Positions 9,517 to 19,314 are shown, counted from the first letter of the stretch. The stretch is 59,152 nucleotides of DNA from Bacteroidia bacterium (GCA_030427985.1 JAUIBH010000015.1:1-59152), one strand, 5' to 3'. The notes: a model not told the origin generated them from the sequence alone. Made by a program: numbers and translations.

Positions 9517-10548
9517 ATGGCTACATTCAGGGAGAACCCCATTCACGATTTTGAATTACTGAAATCAGACATAAAAACCATTGGAACGGACTTACAACGA
9601 CCAGAATGCATCTTGGCCGAGCCTGATGGTTCCTTGTGGTCTGCCGATGCCAGAGGCGGAGTGATGAAAATTGCACCCGATGGAACCCAAAAATTGATTA
9701 CCCAAACAGGTTCCGATTTTTTTGAGGCTGCAGACAATGAAGCTACAAGATATTTGCAAGGAACCTTGCCGAATGGATTGGCATTTGCGGATAACGGAGA
9801 CATCCTCATATCAAATTTTGGTACCGACCGTCTAGAGCGTATGACGCGAACAGGGGAAACTATAGTTTTGGCCGACACCATTGAAGGTGAAGAAATCGGT
9901 AAGGTGAATTTTGTGTTACGCGATTCAAAAAACCGGATTTGGATAACCATTTCCACCAAAACAAAGAATTGGATGCATGCCCTAAAGCACGACCTAAAAG
10001 ATGGCTATGTGGCCCGATATGAGGATGGCGCTTTCAGAATCATGGCTGATGGGTTTGGTTTTACCAATGAAATCCGGTTCGATAAAAATGAGGAATTCCT
10101 ATACATCGTTGAAACCACTGGAGGCTGTATTACCAGAATGCGGCTTACCGAAAATGGAGATTTGGTGGATAGAGAAGTTTTTGGACCCTCCAAATTGGGA
10201 AAAGGTGCTTGGCCAGATGGTATCGCATTTGACGCCTATGGCAATTTGTGGGGAACTACAGTGTATTCGGATAAGTTATTTGTGCTGACCCCTGAAGGTG
10301 ATATGAAAACCCTCCTCGATGAAGGGGACCCAGCAAAAGTTGATGCATTGGAGAAGGCATTTTATAACAATAATGTTACCGAAGATGTGCTATTTGCTAC
10401 AGGTCAGGGAATAGCGCCTTGGATGGCCAGTGTTACGTTCGGAGGGCCAGATTTAAGCACGGTTTATATCGGTTCCCTCAAAGGTAAGAACATTCCCTAT
10501 TTCAAATCTCCGGTGCCTGGATTGCCCATGGTGCATTGGAAAAAATAA
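9517..10548 (+). CDS. SMP-30/gluconolactonase family lactonase
   Basis: 343 residues, ATG at 9517 behind an AAAGGAAAA ribosome-binding stretch. The six-bladed propeller pattern of the SMP-30/Gnl/LRE family is visible: RPECILAEPDGSLWSADARGG (metal-ligand Glu in the first strand), LPNGLAFADNGDILISNFG, TNEIRFDKNEEFLYIVETTGG (ligand Asn), and WPDGIAFDAYGNLWGTT (ligand Asp). These enzymes hydrolyse sugar lactones to acids with a divalent metal. No signal peptide, so cytoplasmic. It fits between a sugar dehydrogenase (SDR, ADH or the PQQ enzyme) that makes a lactone and the later steps. Operon member, 17 bp from both neighbours. Confidence 0.88.
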   Translation: MATFRENPIHDFELLKSDIKTIGTDLQRPECILAEPDGSLWSADARGGVMKIAPDGTQKLITQTGSDFFEAADNEATRYLQGTLPNGLAFADNGDILISNFGTDRLERMTRTGETIVLADTIEGEEIGKVNFVLRDSKNRIWITISTKTKNWMHALKHDLKDGYVARYEDGAFRIMADGFGFTNEIRFDKNEEFLYIVETTGGCITRMRLTENGDLVDREVFGPSKLGKGAWPDGIAFDAYGNLWGTTVYSDKLFVLTPEGDMKTLLDEGDPAKVDALEKAFYNNNVTEDVLFATGQGIAPWMASVTFGGPDLSTVYIGSLKGKNIPYFKSPVPGLPMVHWKK

Positions 10549-10565
10549 AAAACAAAAGAAAATAT

Positions 10566-11636
10566 ATGCAACTACCAAAAGAAATGAACGCTCTTGTCCT
10601 TAAAGGGGTAAGAGATTTTTCAATAGAAACTGTTCCCGTACCTACACCAGATGCTGATGAGGTCATCTGTAAGGTGGATACCACTTTCATCTGTGGAACA
10701 GACCCTCATATCATCAATGGGGATTTCCCCGGATTTTGGCCTACCGGATTTCCGTTTATTCCCGGCCATGAATGGTCTGGAACCATAGTACAAACTGGAA
10801 AAAAATCAGCTGAGTTGGGTTGGAAAGAAGGGGATAGGGTCTGTGGTATCTCCCACTGTGGCTGTGGCTATTGCGAAATGTGCCAAAAAGGGCGATATAA
10901 CATCTGCCTTAATTATGGTCATGAAGAAAAAGGCCATCGACAGTATGGACACTACACCCCTGGAGCGTATGCGCAATACATGAGGACTTCCGTAAAGAGC
11001 ATCTTTAAAGTTCCCGATGCCATGGACTTGGAATATGCCGCCTGTGTAGATCCTTTGAGTATCGCGCTCTATACGGTTGAAAGATCAAGGCTAAAACCCG
11101 GTGACGACATCCTCATTTTAGGAACCGGACCCCAAGGCCTCATGGCCATTCTTTGTGCCAAAGCTTTGGGTGCGGGTCGGATTATTGCCGCAGGAAGTGG
11201 TGAGCGACTGAAAAAAGCTGAGGAATTGGGTGCTATTCCCATCGATTACCGAACCGAAGATGTGGTGTCTAAAGTTAAGGATATGACCAATGGAAGGGGA
11301 ACTCCAGCCGTTTTGGAATGTGCCGGTACGGCTAAGTCCATTAACACGGCATGCTTGGCAGCAAGTAAGGGAGGCGTAGTTTCCATGATTGGCATTCCGC
11401 ATTCTGATCCATCCCTTCCCATTAAACGAATGGTTTTGGAAGAAGTGGAATTGGTCGGAAACCGGGCAAATCCAAATACCGCCCAACCTACCATAGAAAT
11501 GCTGCTGAACAATAGAATTGATTTGAAGCCCTTAATGACGCATCGCTTCGACCTAAAAGACTTTGCAACCGCATTGGACACTTTTGAAAACCGAAAAGAT
11601 GGCGCCATCAAGATTGCCACAAAACCAAACGGATAA
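10566..11636 (+). CDS. Zinc-dependent medium-chain alcohol/polyol dehydrogenase
   Basis: 356 residues from the ATG at 10566; a TTG at 10536 would overlap the lactonase gene and is less likely. The MDR fold is clear: catalytic zinc ligands in ICGTDPHIINGD (Cys) and PGHEWSG (His-Glu), structural-zinc cluster with four Cys (CGCGYCEMCQKGRYNIC), and an NAD(P)-binding ILGTGPQGLMAI motif. The acceptor region LGAGRIIAAGSGERL suggests no classical Asp for NAD. Family relatives oxidise sorbitol, xylitol, threonine or sugar acids. It lies in the catabolic operon between the lactonase and the SDR; its substrate is unknown. Confidence 0.9.
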   Translation: MQLPKEMNALVLKGVRDFSIETVPVPTPDADEVICKVDTTFICGTDPHIINGDFPGFWPTGFPFIPGHEWSGTIVQTGKKSAELGWKEGDRVCGISHCGCGYCEMCQKGRYNICLNYGHEEKGHRQYGHYTPGAYAQYMRTSVKSIFKVPDAMDLEYAACVDPLSIALYTVERSRLKPGDDILILGTGPQGLMAILCAKALGAGRIIAAGSGERLKKAEELGAIPIDYRTEDVVSKVKDMTNGRGTPAVLECAGTAKSINTACLAASKGGVVSMIGIPHSDPSLPIKRMVLEEVELVGNRANPNTAQPTIEMLLNNRIDLKPLMTHRFDLKDFATALDTFENRKDGAIKIATKPNG

Positions 11637-11661
11637 ATACGAACACTTAAAAATAATACAC

Positions 11662-12417
11662 ATGGATAGTAAAGTAATGATTGTAAGTGGTGGTGCATCC
11701 GGACTAGGATTGGCCGCCGCTGAGAAATTTGCCGAAAACGGATACAATATTGTCATTGTTGATATTGATCAAGAAAAAGGAAAAATCGCAGTTGAGAAAA
11801 TAGAAGCTTTGGGTAAAGAGGCCATCTTTTGTTACTGCGATATCTCCAACAAGGAACAAGTACAAGATGCCGCTAAAAAGACCAAGGAAAAATTTGGCCG
11901 GGCAGATGTGCTGATCAATAATGCTGGGTTGGAAGTTCGCGGAAGCATTCTGCAATGTACCGAGGACGATTGGGTGAAACTGTACAACATCAACCTTAAG
12001 GGAATTTATTATATGTCCAACGCCTTTGTCCCTATGATGGTGGAGCAGGGAAAAGGTGCCATTGTGAACACCGGTTCCATTTTGGGGTATAGAGCTGTGG
12101 GTGAACGCGCTGCCTATTCTTCTTCCAAAGGAGCCATAGATACCCTCACCCGTAGCATGGCCTTGGATTTGGCGGAAAACGGCATTCGAGTGAATTGTGT
12201 GGCACCGGGAGCCATTGACACCCCTTTGCTGAGAGGTTCCATTAATGATTCTCCTGATCCCGAAGAAACGGAAAAAGTGTTGGGAGCCAAGAGTGTATTC
12301 CACAGATTGGGCACCTCAAGAGAAGTGGCAAATGTGATGTATTTCTTGGCATCGGATGAAGCTTCCTTTGTAACGGGGTCGACTTATTTTGTAGATGGTG
12401 GATGGTCCATGCTCTAA
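11662..12417 (+). CDS. SDR family NAD(P)-dependent oxidoreductase
   Basis: 251 residues from the ATG at 11662; a longer frame upstream overlaps the ADH gene and lacks family similarity. The classical short-chain dehydrogenase motifs are present: SGGASGLGLAAA (TGxxxGxG-like cofactor site), an Asp at the end of beta-2 (VIVDID) pointing to NAD preference, INNAG, and the Ser/Tyr/Lys catalytic set in NTGSILGYRAVG and YSSSK. The C-terminus VTGSTYFVDGGWSML is typical. Close relatives include glucose 1-dehydrogenase, gluconate 5-dehydrogenase and 3-oxoacyl reductases. In context a sugar or sugar-acid dehydrogenase is the best guess. Confidence 0.9.
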   Translation: MDSKVMIVSGGASGLGLAAAEKFAENGYNIVIVDIDQEKGKIAVEKIEALGKEAIFCYCDISNKEQVQDAAKKTKEKFGRADVLINNAGLEVRGSILQCTEDDWVKLYNINLKGIYYMSNAFVPMMVEQGKGAIVNTGSILGYRAVGERAAYSSSKGAIDTLTRSMALDLAENGIRVNCVAPGAIDTPLLRGSINDSPDPEETEKVLGAKSVFHRLGTSREVANVMYFLASDEASFVTGSTYFVDGGWSML

Positions 12418-12471
12418 AAATTGACAAAATTCGGAGTAGGATAAACTAAAGATTTAAAGAAGAAGAAACGC

Positions 12472-14553
12472 GTGGTGTACTTAGAAGATAAAGATTCCCT
12501 TGTAAAAAAGGGTATTACACAATTACTGGAAATCAAAGATGCCGATATCCGGATGCTTAACCTGCATCAATGTCGACATGCCATAGACAATGCCATTCAT
12601 ATTGGTGGGGCCTTTTCGGCCACCATTCCCATGGTGAGCCTGTTTTATGGTGGCATCATCGATATTGATGTGGAAAACCCAACCTCAATTCAACAAGACC
12701 AATTTGTATTGAGCAAGGGGCATGCAGTGGCAACCTTGGCTTCCATTTATTCCGATTTGGGATATTTCGATAAAAAGATATTGGAGAATTCCCGGTCTAT
12801 TGAAAGTATTCTGAATGGACATCCCGGGCCGTTGTTGCCTGGAGTGCATTTGGCTACCGGTCCCATGGGGCAAGGAATGGGTGTGGCCCAGGGAATGGCC
12901 ATAGCCGGTCAAAATTCCCAAAAGTTTGATGTCTTTGCCCTTACCGGTGATGGAGAACTGCAAGAAGGTCCAATTTGGGAAGCGGTGATGTATGCTGGTG
13001 CACAAAAGTTGGAGAATATTTGTGTGATGGTCGATAACAATGGCGGACAATTGGATTCCGTATCCCGACTACATTATCCGTATCACGGTCTTAGCGCTAG
13101 TTTTGCAAGTTTTGGTTGGAGGGTGATTGAAGTAGACGCCACACGATATCATGCGGTGTATGATGCCTTACATACCTTCAAATATGGCACAAGGGATGGA
13201 CGTCCCACCGCGATTATCTGTAAATCTACTAAAGGACATGGTGGCTTTTCAGACCAAATGAACAACCACAAGGCAAAAATAGACAATGCCATCCTTGATC
13301 AGGAAACCGCACAACATGAAAAGGCCCGAAAAGAACGGGAAGCTTATTTCTGTGCGTTTTATAATGCTTTGGCAACCGAGAAAGATTTAGATGGAATTCA
13401 AGCCACCATAAAAAAGCATGCCGAATCCATGGGATTGGAGCTGGTTGGAGGAAAGGAAATCAAAGCTGTGAAGTCCAAGCCTTCCAAAGTCAAGACCAAA
13501 AAGGCACCAATACGAGATAAAAAAATCGCTTATAATGCTGATGCACTTCCTGCATTGGAAAAAGGAAGTTCCCACGCTGCCCATAAAGTCATTGAAAGTG
13601 CCATGAAGGTTTTTGCAAAGGACTCAAGGGTTTTCTCTGTGGATTCCGATTTGGCGTCCACCAGTGGACTTCAGGCTGGGATTGGTTTTGTGGATAAGGC
13701 AAGGGCGCATAATGCAGGAGTCGCCGAAGCCAATATGATGTTGATAGGCGAGGCTCTGGGTATTTTGGGCTCCAATGTTTGGGTAAGTACGTTTTGTCCC
13801 TTCTTCGATTGGAAAGTATTACGGAGAATAGCCGTTGGCCATCAAGAACGATTGGAAATCATTGAAGAAAAGGGCTGGCTCTCCGAAGGGCACGGTATTG
13901 ATTATACCATGTTGGCCACGGCCGCTGATTTGGAAACACAATCCAATGGGGCCACACATATGGGAAATGATGATGTGCTGGTTATGAATGAAACAGCTCA
14001 CGTAAACATCATCAATGTATCCTGTCCGCAGCAATTGTTGGGCATTATGAAGTGGATTATGGAGGGAAACAAGGGTATCATCTATTTGCGAATCCTTCGG
14101 GCTCCCTCTAATGTGTTGTACGACAAGGATTTTACTTTTCAATTTGGAAAAGCCTATACCATTGAACCCAAGAAAAAGATTGATGCTTATATAGTGAGTA
14201 GTGGGAGAGGAGTATCAGAAGCTCTGGAAGCCAGTAAACTTTTGGAAAAAAATGGTTTGAGTGTAGAGGTCATCGATATGCCTTCTATTGATTCGGATGC
14301 CATCCATACCTTGTATGAATCCGGAAAACCTGTTTTTATTGCAGAGCAGAACAATGGTTTTATTTGGACACATTTCAGAAGGGTCCTTTTTTCAACGAAG
14401 ACCACTATTGATACGGCTAATTTGTATCCCATCAATCTATCAAAAAATGGAGAAACAAACTATGTCCATTCCGGAACCTATCCACAGTTGGCTGCCCATT
14501 TTGGTTTGGATGCGGCCAGTCTCAGTGAAACGATATCAAAAACATTAAAATAA
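12472..14553 (+). CDS. Transketolase-like enzyme (both halves fused)
   Basis: 693 residues from a GTG at 12472 (a second GTG follows directly) behind an AAGAAGAAA stretch. The N-terminal thiamine diphosphate domain has SKGH (81-84), the HPGP loop, TGPMGQGMGVAQGMA and the GDGELQEGPIWE metal-binding motif (159 onward). A Lys-rich spacer (about 325-352; AVKSKPSKVKTKK) separates it from the pyrimidine-binding half (SVDSDLASTSG, EANMM) and the C-terminal domain. Transketolases move a two-carbon ketol unit between sugars. Because no sugar kinase is encoded nearby, the enzyme may work on a free ketose or keto-acid rather than a phosphate, but this is speculation. Confidence 0.9.
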   Translation: MVYLEDKDSLVKKGITQLLEIKDADIRMLNLHQCRHAIDNAIHIGGAFSATIPMVSLFYGGIIDIDVENPTSIQQDQFVLSKGHAVATLASIYSDLGYFDKKILENSRSIESILNGHPGPLLPGVHLATGPMGQGMGVAQGMAIAGQNSQKFDVFALTGDGELQEGPIWEAVMYAGAQKLENICVMVDNNGGQLDSVSRLHYPYHGLSASFASFGWRVIEVDATRYHAVYDALHTFKYGTRDGRPTAIICKSTKGHGGFSDQMNNHKAKIDNAILDQETAQHEKARKEREAYFCAFYNALATEKDLDGIQATIKKHAESMGLELVGGKEIKAVKSKPSKVKTKKAPIRDKKIAYNADALPALEKGSSHAAHKVIESAMKVFAKDSRVFSVDSDLASTSGLQAGIGFVDKARAHNAGVAEANMMLIGEALGILGSNVWVSTFCPFFDWKVLRRIAVGHQERLEIIEEKGWLSEGHGIDYTMLATAADLETQSNGATHMGNDDVLVMNETAHVNIINVSCPQQLLGIMKWIMEGNKGIIYLRILRAPSNVLYDKDFTFQFGKAYTIEPKKKIDAYIVSSGRGVSEALEASKLLEKNGLSVEVIDMPSIDSDAIHTLYESGKPVFIAEQNNGFIWTHFRRVLFSTKTTIDTANLYPINLSKNGETNYVHSGTYPQLAAHFGLDAASLSETISKTLK

Positions 14554-14559
14554 GAAATC

Positions 14560-14940
14560 ATGACCATATTGCATGAAAGTGAAGTAGAAGAGGTAAAACA
14601 CCCGGGACGATTTATGCGTTGGCTCGCTAATGAGGATTCTTTACAGGCCAAGAACCTTTCGGTATGTGTGATTCGAGTAATGCCCGGAGAAGCGGTTAGA
14701 CCGGCACATTCGCACCCTAAAAGTGAGGAATTGATATACATTATCACTGGTTCAGGAAAAGTAATGATTGAAAACGAGGTAGGGGACGTAAGAGCGGGTT
14801 CCGCCATTCTTTTTGAACAGGGAAAGGTACACATGCTCAAAAATACAGGCGATGTTGAAATGAAGGTCATTTGTTTCTTTGCGCCCGCCACTTCCATTGA
14901 CAACTACAAGATGTTCGAAGAAATTGAATTTCCAGAATAA
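14560..14940 (+). CDS. Small cupin-domain protein
   Basis: 126 residues, six bp after the transketolase stop, so translationally close to it. A single cupin barrel is visible: motif 1 AHSHPKSEELIYIITGSG with two His and one Glu, and motif 2 with VRAGSAILFEQGKVHMLKN containing the third His. These four ligands would bind a divalent metal. Such stand-alone cupins act as sugar isomerases, dioxygenases or sensors and cannot be assigned further. It closes the operon and is followed by a strong terminator. Confidence 0.85.
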   Translation: MTILHESEVEEVKHPGRFMRWLANEDSLQAKNLSVCVIRVMPGEAVRPAHSHPKSEELIYIITGSGKVMIENEVGDVRAGSAILFEQGKVHMLKNTGDVEMKVICFFAPATSIDNYKMFEEIEFPE

Positions 14941-14966
14941 ATAGAAATTCAAATAATCAAAACAAA

Positions 14967-14995
14967 AAGAGAGGTGAAAACCTCTCTTTTTTTTA
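14967..14995. terminator. Bidirectional Rho-independent terminator
   Basis: Perfect 8-bp stem AGAGAGGT / ACCTCTCT around GAAA, with A-run before and T-run after. It ends the catabolic operon on the plus strand and lies about 53 bp after the FG-GAP gene on the minus strand. Confidence 0.85.
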
Positions 14996-15047
14996 ACTAA
15001 AAAACAACTAACTCAACTAACTCCTACTACGGGTTAATTTTACTTTA

Positions 15048-16964
15048 CTATTTCTTATTCCAATAAATGAATGTTCCTGTATTGGTGGACGTAAGAATGT
15101 CCACAGTTCCGTTATTGTCCAAATCAACGGCATCTACCTCGGAGCCAACCCCGGAACGATTATGAATCAATTCAGGAACAAATTTTGCCCCTCCGGGAGC
15201 ATTGGCGTCCCGTACCGTCTTGTACCAATATAGAACGGGTGCACCATACGTATCCGGGTCAAAATGATTGTCCAAATGGGTAAACAAACGTTTCCCTACA
15301 ATAAAATCCAATATCCCATCATTGTCAACATCGGCTGAGGTGGCTCCATGAAGTTGCGAGAAGGCAACATTTCCTGCATTTTTTGAACCGTAATCATCCA
15401 TAATCATGTGGCGAACAAAGCTTATTTCTCCATTGGTTCTTTTTTGCTCATACCAGGCAAGACCAAATCCGTGGGAATTTAGATTAGTGACCACATCGAG
15501 CAATCCATTTCCATTTACATCATAAACCGCCATATGGCTACTTCCAATATTGGTGCTTCGTTTACCGTATCTGCCAAAGGCTACGGGATGGTATTTCCAT
15601 GTTTTGGTGCTGTCCAATGCTTCAGGTTGTTCCCACCAGCCCAATGCATTTAGAATGTCCACCCGGCCATCATCATTGATGTCGCCAGTTCCAATGCCGT
15701 GCGCAAGGGCATGTCCCGGTTCGGAAACAGTGTAAACTATCCAGGGTTTTGTAGGGTCATTTTCATCAGGTTTGGCATAACGTACAAAGCCTCTGGCACC
15801 ATACACTAATTCGGGTTTACCATCGTTGTCGATATCGGTGAACTCTGTAATCTCACTTTGACCACCATCAGGGAGTACATTGTAACTTTTCCAACGTTTG
15901 TGTTGCCCTTTTGGGTTGATGTAAAGTATGGTAGAGAAGGCACTGGACAAGACATCAGGCCATCCATCATTATTAAAATCATAGGCATCCTGAACTTTAT
16001 TGTAGGCAAATTCTTTGGAAGGCCCTGCGGCAATAGCAGGAAAAATTTCAATACGATCAGTGAACTCAGGACCAAGATAAATGTAAGGTCCAGCCACAAT
16101 ATCTACTGCACCATCTTTGTTGAAATCTGCCGTGTCTGTTCCCCAAGAATAGTACATATCGCTAATGGGTTGTATAGTAAACCGGTCTGAAATTTTCTCC
16201 AGAGGTGTGTTTTTGACGTAAGCATCCTTGAGCATGATATTTTTAAACTGTACTTTACCCTTCCCACCAATGTAGAGGGCTACGGGTCCGTAACCATCAT
16301 TGTTGGTTTCTTCCCCAGTGGTTCCGCCCACTTCACCGCCATCGTTTAAAAAGGAACGGATAACGTTCACATCCATATATCCTTCCAACTGGTTCCATTC
16401 GCCTTCAACAAAGTCTGTATTGGGCCGGGTAACGGGAAGGTCTTTAGGAGGTTCAGGTCGTCGGTATCCAGAAAAAGAGTTGCCCTCCTCTTCCTTGACG
16501 GGAGGAGCTACGCGGTACCAAATACCACCTGCTCTTGCCAGTTTGGTACGACTTGTTTCATTCCCCCGGGTATCAAAACTGATGTTGTAAGGAGTTACGG
16601 AACCGTTGGCCGCAATGCTGACCAGAACAGCATCAATTTTGTCTCCTTTGTCCTCAAATCGATACAAAAAACCGGTTTCTACAGTGCTTTCCCGTTTTAT
16701 GGAAGCTTGGAATGCCACATCCTGAAACGATTGATCAAAGAGTAAAATACCGGGTTTAGTGCCCTTGACAGTACCCGTGATGACCCCGTTTTTGGCAGTC
16801 CATTGGTTTTCTCCCAAGGGTTTCCATCGATCTAATGTTGAACCCGTAAAAAGGTAGTCTGGAATAAAGGTAATGGCCTTTACATCTTGTAGTTTGTCCA
16901 AATCCTGAGCCTGTATCAAAGCCATCATGAAAAAGAACAATCCAAGGATACTATATTTTTTCAT
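15048..16964 (-). CDS. Secreted FG-GAP/VCBS beta-propeller protein with N-terminal DUF1080-like domain
   Basis: 638 residues from the ATG at 16964, which directly precedes a Sec signal peptide (MKKYSILGLFFFMMALIQAQ); an earlier in-frame start at 17006 overlaps the dehydrogenase gene. Residues about 30-265 resemble the concanavalin-like DUF1080/3-keto-disaccharide hydrolase fold (LDRWKPLG, WTAKNGVITG, FLYRFEDKG). Residues about 280-638 hold seven calcium-binding FG-GAP loops of the form DxNxDGxxD (DFNKDGAVD, DFNNDGWPD, DIDNDGKPE, DINDDGRVD, DVNGNGLLD, DVDNDGILD, DLDNNGTVD), predicting a seven-bladed propeller. It may bind or cleave the imported or oxidised sugar outside the cytoplasm. It lies 25 bp downstream of the PQQ dehydrogenase. 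Confidence 0.85.
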   Translation of the reverse strand: MKKYSILGLFFFMMALIQAQDLDKLQDVKAITFIPDYLFTGSTLDRWKPLGENQWTAKNGVITGTVKGTKPGILLFDQSFQDVAFQASIKRESTVETGFLYRFEDKGDKIDAVLVSIAANGSVTPYNISFDTRGNETSRTKLARAGGIWYRVAPPVKEEEGNSFSGYRRPEPPKDLPVTRPNTDFVEGEWNQLEGYMDVNVIRSFLNDGGEVGGTTGEETNNDGYGPVALYIGGKGKVQFKNIMLKDAYVKNTPLEKISDRFTIQPISDMYYSWGTDTADFNKDGAVDIVAGPYIYLGPEFTDRIEIFPAIAAGPSKEFAYNKVQDAYDFNNDGWPDVLSSAFSTILYINPKGQHKRWKSYNVLPDGGQSEITEFTDIDNDGKPELVYGARGFVRYAKPDENDPTKPWIVYTVSEPGHALAHGIGTGDINDDGRVDILNALGWWEQPEALDSTKTWKYHPVAFGRYGKRSTNIGSSHMAVYDVNGNGLLDVVTNLNSHGFGLAWYEQKRTNGEISFVRHMIMDDYGSKNAGNVAFSQLHGATSADVDNDGILDFIVGKRLFTHLDNHFDPDTYGAPVLYWYKTVRDANAPGGAKFVPELIHNRSGVGSEVDAVDLDNNGTVDILTSTNTGTFIYWNKK

Positions 16965-16989
16965 TTTTATTGTTTTGTGCTCCTTAAAA

Positions 16990-19314
16990 TTAGTCCGGTA
17001 AAGCATACACTACATAACCTCCCTGGGCATTTGGGTCTTCACCATCTTCAGGAACACCCTCGCGACCAAACTTAATGGAAGTTGCTGCGGTCACGGCCAA
17101 ATATTGCTTTCCATCCACTTCATACATGGCGGGTAAGCCTTCGCTACCTTTTGGAAGTTTTGATTTCCATAATTCTTCGCCATTTTCTGCATCAAAGGCA
17201 TAAATCCTTCCATCTTTTGCAGTTGAAAAGACCAAACCGGTAGCAGTAATGACCATTCCATTTCTTTGGCCTTTTAGTACCCCGGTATTCTCGTAGCCCA
17301 TTTTTAATGCCACAACGTCCTGACCCAACGGTCGCTTCCATTTAACAACGCCTTCATTGAGGTCATAGGCCATAATTTGCGACCAAGGTGGGCTGATAAT
17401 GTAAGGGAACTCAAGACCCCATTGGTAGAGGTAAAGACGTTCATGATCTACTTCCACGCCTTCAGGGTATGGTCCGCCATATCTTCCGGGGCTTCCTTCG
17501 AGCACCCTGTCTTCAAGTCCTCCGGGAGCCCCACCTGAAGCAACCACTGGGCCTGAAGGGAGCTCATCACCACCACCTCCAAACCGTGAACTGTATCTAC
17601 TTGCGCCATCTTCAGCTAAAAACTCATACAGGTCTTCTATTTGTTTAGTGGTCAAATCAGTAAAAGCCGGCATGTCTCCAAGACCAGAAACAACAACGTT
17701 GCTAAAGTCTTTCATGCTCATCCTTTCTCCAATGGTATTTAGAGCAGGGCCTACAATTCCTTCACCCTCTTGTCCATGGCAGGAAGCACAATTTTGAATA
17801 TAGATTCTGGCATTCCCATAAAAGCCGCCAACATTGGCTGTTCTCGCCTCAATTTGTTCCAAGGTCAAGAGTTTTTCATATACTGATGGATAATCAAGGG
17901 CAATGACATAGAGGATACCTTTATCGGGGTTTGCAGCAGTGTCTCCCCAATTTACCCCTCCAACGGCTCCAGGTATGGCCAAAGTTTCAAACTTATCGGA
18001 AAGGGGGGTAAAGAACCCTGTTTGAATACTGTCCTTTAACTTACGGGCCCAGTCGGCTCGTTCTTCTTCTGTGAGGAAGATTTCATTTAGATCATCTTCT
18101 GTAAACGTTGTCCTTGTAGCTGGGGGCAATACAGTAGGAATGGGTTGGGTGGGCCAAGCCTCTTCTCCTTCTACATGGCTTGGCGGTACAGGTTTTTCTT
18201 CAATCGGGAATAAAGGTTCTCCGGTATGTCGATTAAAGACATAGACCAATCCATTTTTACCGACTACGGCAACGGCTTCTATTTCTTCGCCTTCATGATT
18301 AACTGTTAGCAACTGTGGAGCAGAAGTCAAATCGTAATCCCAAATGTCATGGTGCACGGTTTGAAAATGCCATAGGCGTTCACCCGTTCTGGCATCCAAT
18401 GCTAAAAGCGAATTACCAAAGAGGTTGCTCCCAATTCGGTCTGCACCGTAATAGTCAAAAGTTGGGGAACCCAAAGGATAAAAGGCTATTCCATTTTTGG
18501 CATCTACTGTAATTTCTCCCCAAACATTGACGCCGCCCACATATTTATAGGCATCTTTTGGCCAAGTGTCGTACCCAAATTCTCCCGGTCTGGGAATGGT
18601 ATGAAAGGTCCAAGCCAATTCACCGGTTTTAACATTGTACGCACGTAAAAAGCCCGGAGTGGAAAGATAGGATTCTCCAGTACCTGTCCCCAATAAAATC
18701 AAATCTTCAAAAATTTGACCTGGCGTACCTGATTGTGCCCTGTTGATGGTTTTGGGTTCCCTGTCCAACCCCTGCCTGAGGTCCACCAAACCATTATCTC
18801 CAAAAGAAAGAATGGATTTTCCTGTTGTGGCATCAATGGCTTGCAAGTAATTGTTGATTTGAAAGAGCAACCGTTTATCTTTTCCGTCCTCGCTTTCCCA
18901 GTAGTTGATTCCCCTTCGGGCGATTCGGGATAAATTGGCATGAATCCATATTTCTTCTCCTGTTTTGGCATTTAGTGCCACGAGGGAATTGTTTTTAGCA
19001 AGCACATACATTACCGTGTCCACCACAATTGGATTGAACTGATAAATCTTGTTGTCCCCGCTGGGGTAGAACCAAGCCACTTCCAGATCTTTTACGTTGG
19101 ATTTATTTATTTGGCTTAGTTCCGTATATTTTGATTGGTCATTTCCACCACCGTAATTTCGCCATGTTTTGTGTTGATCACCTACATCAGTAGTTTGTTC
19201 TTTGTTGGTACATGCTGTAAAAAGACTGATTACACCCAAAAAAAGGATTGGTCCAAATATGTAGGATGGCATGGATTTTTTATTTCCTACAAAAAATAAA
19301 ATGATTTTTTTCAT
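16990..19314 (-). CDS. PQQ-dependent sugar/alcohol dehydrogenase with fused cytochrome c domain
   Basis: 774 residues from 19314; an ATG at 19272 (MPSYIFG) is an alternative. The N-terminus ends in SLFTAC, a lipoprotein cleavage site, so the enzyme is probably periplasmic and lipid-anchored. The eight-bladed quinoprotein propeller is shown by repeated W-motifs (LVALNAKTGEEIW, LLALDARTGERLWHFQ, IYAFDAENGEELWKS) and the HHDIWDYD active-site segment (321-328) shared with membrane glucose and quinate dehydrogenases. An inserted class I cytochrome c domain has CASCH (heme Cys509, Cys512, His513) and GDMPAF with the likely Met548 ligand. It oxidises a sugar or polyol, passing electrons to the respiratory chain. 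No PQQ synthesis genes are in the window. Confidence 0.92.
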   Translation of the reverse strand: MKKIILFFVGNKKSMPSYIFGPILFLGVISLFTACTNKEQTTDVGDQHKTWRNYGGGNDQSKYTELSQINKSNVKDLEVAWFYPSGDNKIYQFNPIVVDTVMYVLAKNNSLVALNAKTGEEIWIHANLSRIARRGINYWESEDGKDKRLLFQINNYLQAIDATTGKSILSFGDNGLVDLRQGLDREPKTINRAQSGTPGQIFEDLILLGTGTGESYLSTPGFLRAYNVKTGELAWTFHTIPRPGEFGYDTWPKDAYKYVGGVNVWGEITVDAKNGIAFYPLGSPTFDYYGADRIGSNLFGNSLLALDARTGERLWHFQTVHHDIWDYDLTSAPQLLTVNHEGEEIEAVAVVGKNGLVYVFNRHTGEPLFPIEEKPVPPSHVEGEEAWPTQPIPTVLPPATRTTFTEDDLNEIFLTEEERADWARKLKDSIQTGFFTPLSDKFETLAIPGAVGGVNWGDTAANPDKGILYVIALDYPSVYEKLLTLEQIEARTANVGGFYGNARIYIQNCASCHGQEGEGIVGPALNTIGERMSMKDFSNVVVSGLGDMPAFTDLTTKQIEDLYEFLAEDGASRYSSRFGGGGDELPSGPVVASGGAPGGLEDRVLEGSPGRYGGPYPEGVEVDHERLYLYQWGLEFPYIISPPWSQIMAYDLNEGVVKWKRPLGQDVVALKMGYENTGVLKGQRNGMVITATGLVFSTAKDGRIYAFDAENGEELWKSKLPKGSEGLPAMYEVDGKQYLAVTAATSIKFGREGVPEDGEDPNAQGGYVVYALPD

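Noticed and set aside
6497..14940. Interpretation of the catabolic block as a sulfoquinovose pathway (sulfo-ED or sulfo-transketolase)
   Set aside because: A lactonase, SDR and semialdehyde dehydrogenase would fit, but no sulfo-sugar dehydratase, aldolase, sulfoquinovosidase or sulfonate exporter is visible.
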